From Acidobacteriota bacterium (GTDB taxonomy: Bacteria > Acidobacteriota > Blastocatellia > RBC074): DNA of 64,000 nucleotides. Every line of letters starts with the position of its first letter. Positions within the stretch are counted from its first letter, which is position 1. Below are positions 62,484-64,000 of the stretch, piece after piece. The DNA is taken from positions 17,358-81,357 of the forward strand of contig JAHBSF010000018.1 in the NCBI GenBank assembly GCA_019639255.1, in the 5' to 3' direction. Made by a program: the position numbers and the translations under genes. The notes below the pieces were generated by a model. The model had not been told where the DNA came from, did no database searches, and saw only the letters and a list, made by a program, of their open reading frames with translations.

Positions 62484-64000
62484 TCAAAACACGGGTTGTG
62501 CAAGTTTTTCGAGTAATGCCGCAGACGCCTTTTCTACGTCGGCGTGGAGCGAATTGCCGTGCGCATCCATAGTGACGATTGCTGGAAACTCGGTGACACG
62601 CAGATGCCACATGGCTTCCGGAATGCCGAATTCCAGCAAGCTGACGTCGATTACCTCGTCGATGCAGCGGGCGTAATATTGCGCCGCGCCGCCTATGGCG
62701 TTCAGGTAAACGGCGCCCGCTTCCTGCATAGCGGCGAGCGTTTTGGCGCCCATACCGCCCTTGCCCATCACAGCGCGTACCCCGTACCTCTTGATGATGT
62801 CTCCCTGGTAGGGTTCTTCCCGGATGCTCGTTGTCGGGCCTGCAGCGGTAATTCGGTAATTGCCGTTTTTAAGAACTACCGGGCCGCAGTGGTAGAGGAT
62901 TGCGCCCTGCAGATCCTTTGGCGGCGCATTGTTCATCAAATGCGCGTGAATGGCGTCGCGTCCGGTAAACATTTCTCCTGAAATCAGCACTACGTCGCCG
63001 ACTTCGAGCGATCTTACCTGTTCTTCAGAAAGCGGTGGGCGCAATACCTTTTCGTTTCCGGTTTTTACAAAACCTCCGCCTGCGGCCATTTGCACTTCGG
63101 GAGATTTTTCATCCTTATAGAGCCAGCGTCTTATTTCCCCTGTCTGCGCGTCTAGCACCACTCCGAGGCGGCGAAACGCCCAGCAATCGTAAGCGACGGA
63201 AACGAAGAAACTGGCGGGCAGGCGATTGATGGCGGTGACCTTGCAGCCGATTAGCGTCACTGCGCCGCCGAAGCCCATAGTTCCAATCCCCAGCGTATTG
63301 GCAGCGCTCATAATGTATTTTTCCAGAGCGTCGAGTTGCGGGTCGGGATTGAGGTCATCGAGTGTTCGGAACAGTTGTTCTTTTGCGGCAAGATATCCGG
63401 AAGCGCGGTCTCCGCCTATGCAAACGCCGACGGCTCCGGCGCTGCAACCCTGCCCCTGAGCCTGCCATACGGCGTGCAGTATACATTTGCGTACACCTTC
63501 GAGGTTGCGCCCCGCTTTGCCGAGATGCGGCAGTTCGGCAGGAAGCGAATACTGAATGTTCTTGTTTTCGCACCCGCCGCCCTTGAGCAGGAGTTTTATC
63601 TCGATTTCCTCGTCATTTTCCCATTGCTCGAAGTGTATGGTCGGCGTACCGGGGCCGAGATTGTCGCCGCTGTTTGCGCCCGAAAGGGAATCGACGGAAT
63701 TTGGGCGCAGTTTGCCTGTTCTCGTTGCTTCGACGATTGCTTCGCGAATTACACGTTTGATCTTGATCTGGTTGACGCCGACGGGCGTTTTTATTTCAAA
63801 CGTGGGCCAGCCTGTATCCTGGCAGATGGGCCCCTGTTTGTCCGCAGCCATATCGATGTTGACCGCAATGACATCGAGCGCCTGCCGGGATCGCCCGCCA
63901 GTTTCGTCTCCGAGCGCTGCCGCCATTGCGCGACGTACGTCGGGCGGGAGATTGGTCGATGTCTGCGTAATGAGTGCGAGGATGCTATCTTTAAGCGAGT
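62484..64000 (-). CDS. Fumarate hydratase class I (5' truncated by window)
   Basis: Iron-sulfur class I fumarase, interconverting fumarate and malate in the TCA cycle. The frame continues upstream past base 63926 to the window edge (TSTNLPPDVRRAMAAAL and preceding codons), so the start is outside. Alpha-type part: CQDTG, SGANSGDNLG, KGGGCENKN, GCSAGAVGVCIGGDR, with the Cys that hold the [4Fe-4S] cluster. Beta-type C-terminal part: GEMFTGRDAIHAHL, YHCGPVV, GPTTSIREEPYQ, GKGGMGAKT. Both parts are in one polypeptide, as in FumA/FumB. A tartrate dehydratase is the main alternative. Confidence 0.93.
   Translation of the reverse strand, partial: SLKDSILALITQTSTNLPPDVRRAMAAALGDETGGRSRQALDVIAVNIDMAADKQGPICQDTGWPTFEIKTPVGVNQIKIKRVIREAIVEATRTGKLRPNSVDSLSGANSGDNLGPGTPTIHFEQWENDEEIEIKLLLKGGGCENKNIQYSLPAELPHLGKAGRNLEGVRKCILHAVWQAQGQGCSAGAVGVCIGGDRASGYLAAKEQLFRTLDDLNPDPQLDALEKYIMSAANTLGIGTMGFGGAVTLIGCKVTAINRLPASFFVSVAYDCWAFRRLGVVLDAQTGEIRRWLYKDEKSPEVQMAAGGGFVKTGNEKVLRPPLSEEQVRSLEVGDVVLISGEMFTGRDAIHAHLMNNAPPKDLQGAILYHCGPVVLKNGNYRITAAGPTTSIREEPYQGDIIKRYGVRAVMGKGGMGAKTLAAMQEAGAVYLNAIGGAAQYYARCIDEVIDVSLLEFGIPEAMWHLRVTEFPAIVTMDAHGNSLHADVEKASAALLEKLAQPVF

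Overview
The window looks like a chromosomal segment of an Acidobacteriota bacterium, most likely class Blastocatellia. The reasons are the gene families present: a TonB receptor with an N-terminal carboxypeptidase-like domain, a secreted VWA protein, an FG-GAP repeat protein with the C-terminal domain common in that phylum, a UPF0182 membrane protein, many FHA and kinase-like regulators, and housekeeping genes of Gram-negative type. This placement is inference from protein style; no rRNA gene is present. There is no phage, insertion sequence, transposase or CRISPR array.

Layout. 1-5969: a 5'-truncated RsbU-like phosphatase, an unknown protein, then a divergent set (GMC oxidoreductase; small cytochrome c; Tat-exported subunit 3) that resembles a periplasmic flavin dehydrogenase. 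5990-17920: the most unusual region. It holds an FHA/pseudokinase/MFS fusion, a beta-propeller phytase-like protein, four paralogous ATP-grasp enzymes, a second MFS protein related to the MFS half of the fusion, and a divergently transcribed FHA-TPR-receiver regulator. 18084-30282: mtlD-like dehydrogenase, TonB receptor, secreted protein, histidine kinase/response regulator pair, RidA-like protein, nagB, UPF0182. 30827-46127: M20 amidohydrolase, HIT protein, FG-GAP protein, glutaminyl cyclase, ECF sigma/anti-sigma/TonB_C module, NtrC-type regulator, VWA protein, CorA, acyl-CoA dehydrogenase, GDPD. 46267-54048: tRNA-Val and the classical translation cluster thrS-infC-rpmI-rplT-pheS-pheT followed by a ZapB-like gene and zapA. 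infC appears to start with AUU. 54188-64000: M28 peptidase, double rhodanese, esterase, triple TRASH-like protein, acyl-CoA synthetase, S9 peptidase and a truncated class I fumarase.

Across the window runs a family of about 19 dispersed intergenic palindromes (about 70-130 bp each). The typical outer sequence is AGAGATAACGGAACAAACG, mirrored as CGTTTGTTCCGTTATCTCT. Copies occur at 7 of 9 convergent gene junctions, but also between co-directional and divergent genes and inside the pheS-pheT operon. The arms co-vary, and in at least two cases the element supplies the end of a neighbouring coding sequence. This family and the ATP-grasp/MFS/FHA cluster are the two candidate undescribed systems.

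How the genes may work together (inference): the four ATP-grasp proteins would make or modify a small molecule (a peptide-like amide or a phosphorylated polyol), the two MFS proteins would move it, and the FHA/pseudokinase and FHA-TPR-receiver proteins would couple this to signalling. Three of the ATP-grasps end in a loop reminiscent of inositol-phosphate kinases and a phytase-like protein lies next door, so an inositol-phosphate role is a testable alternative to the usual RimK-type ligase reading.
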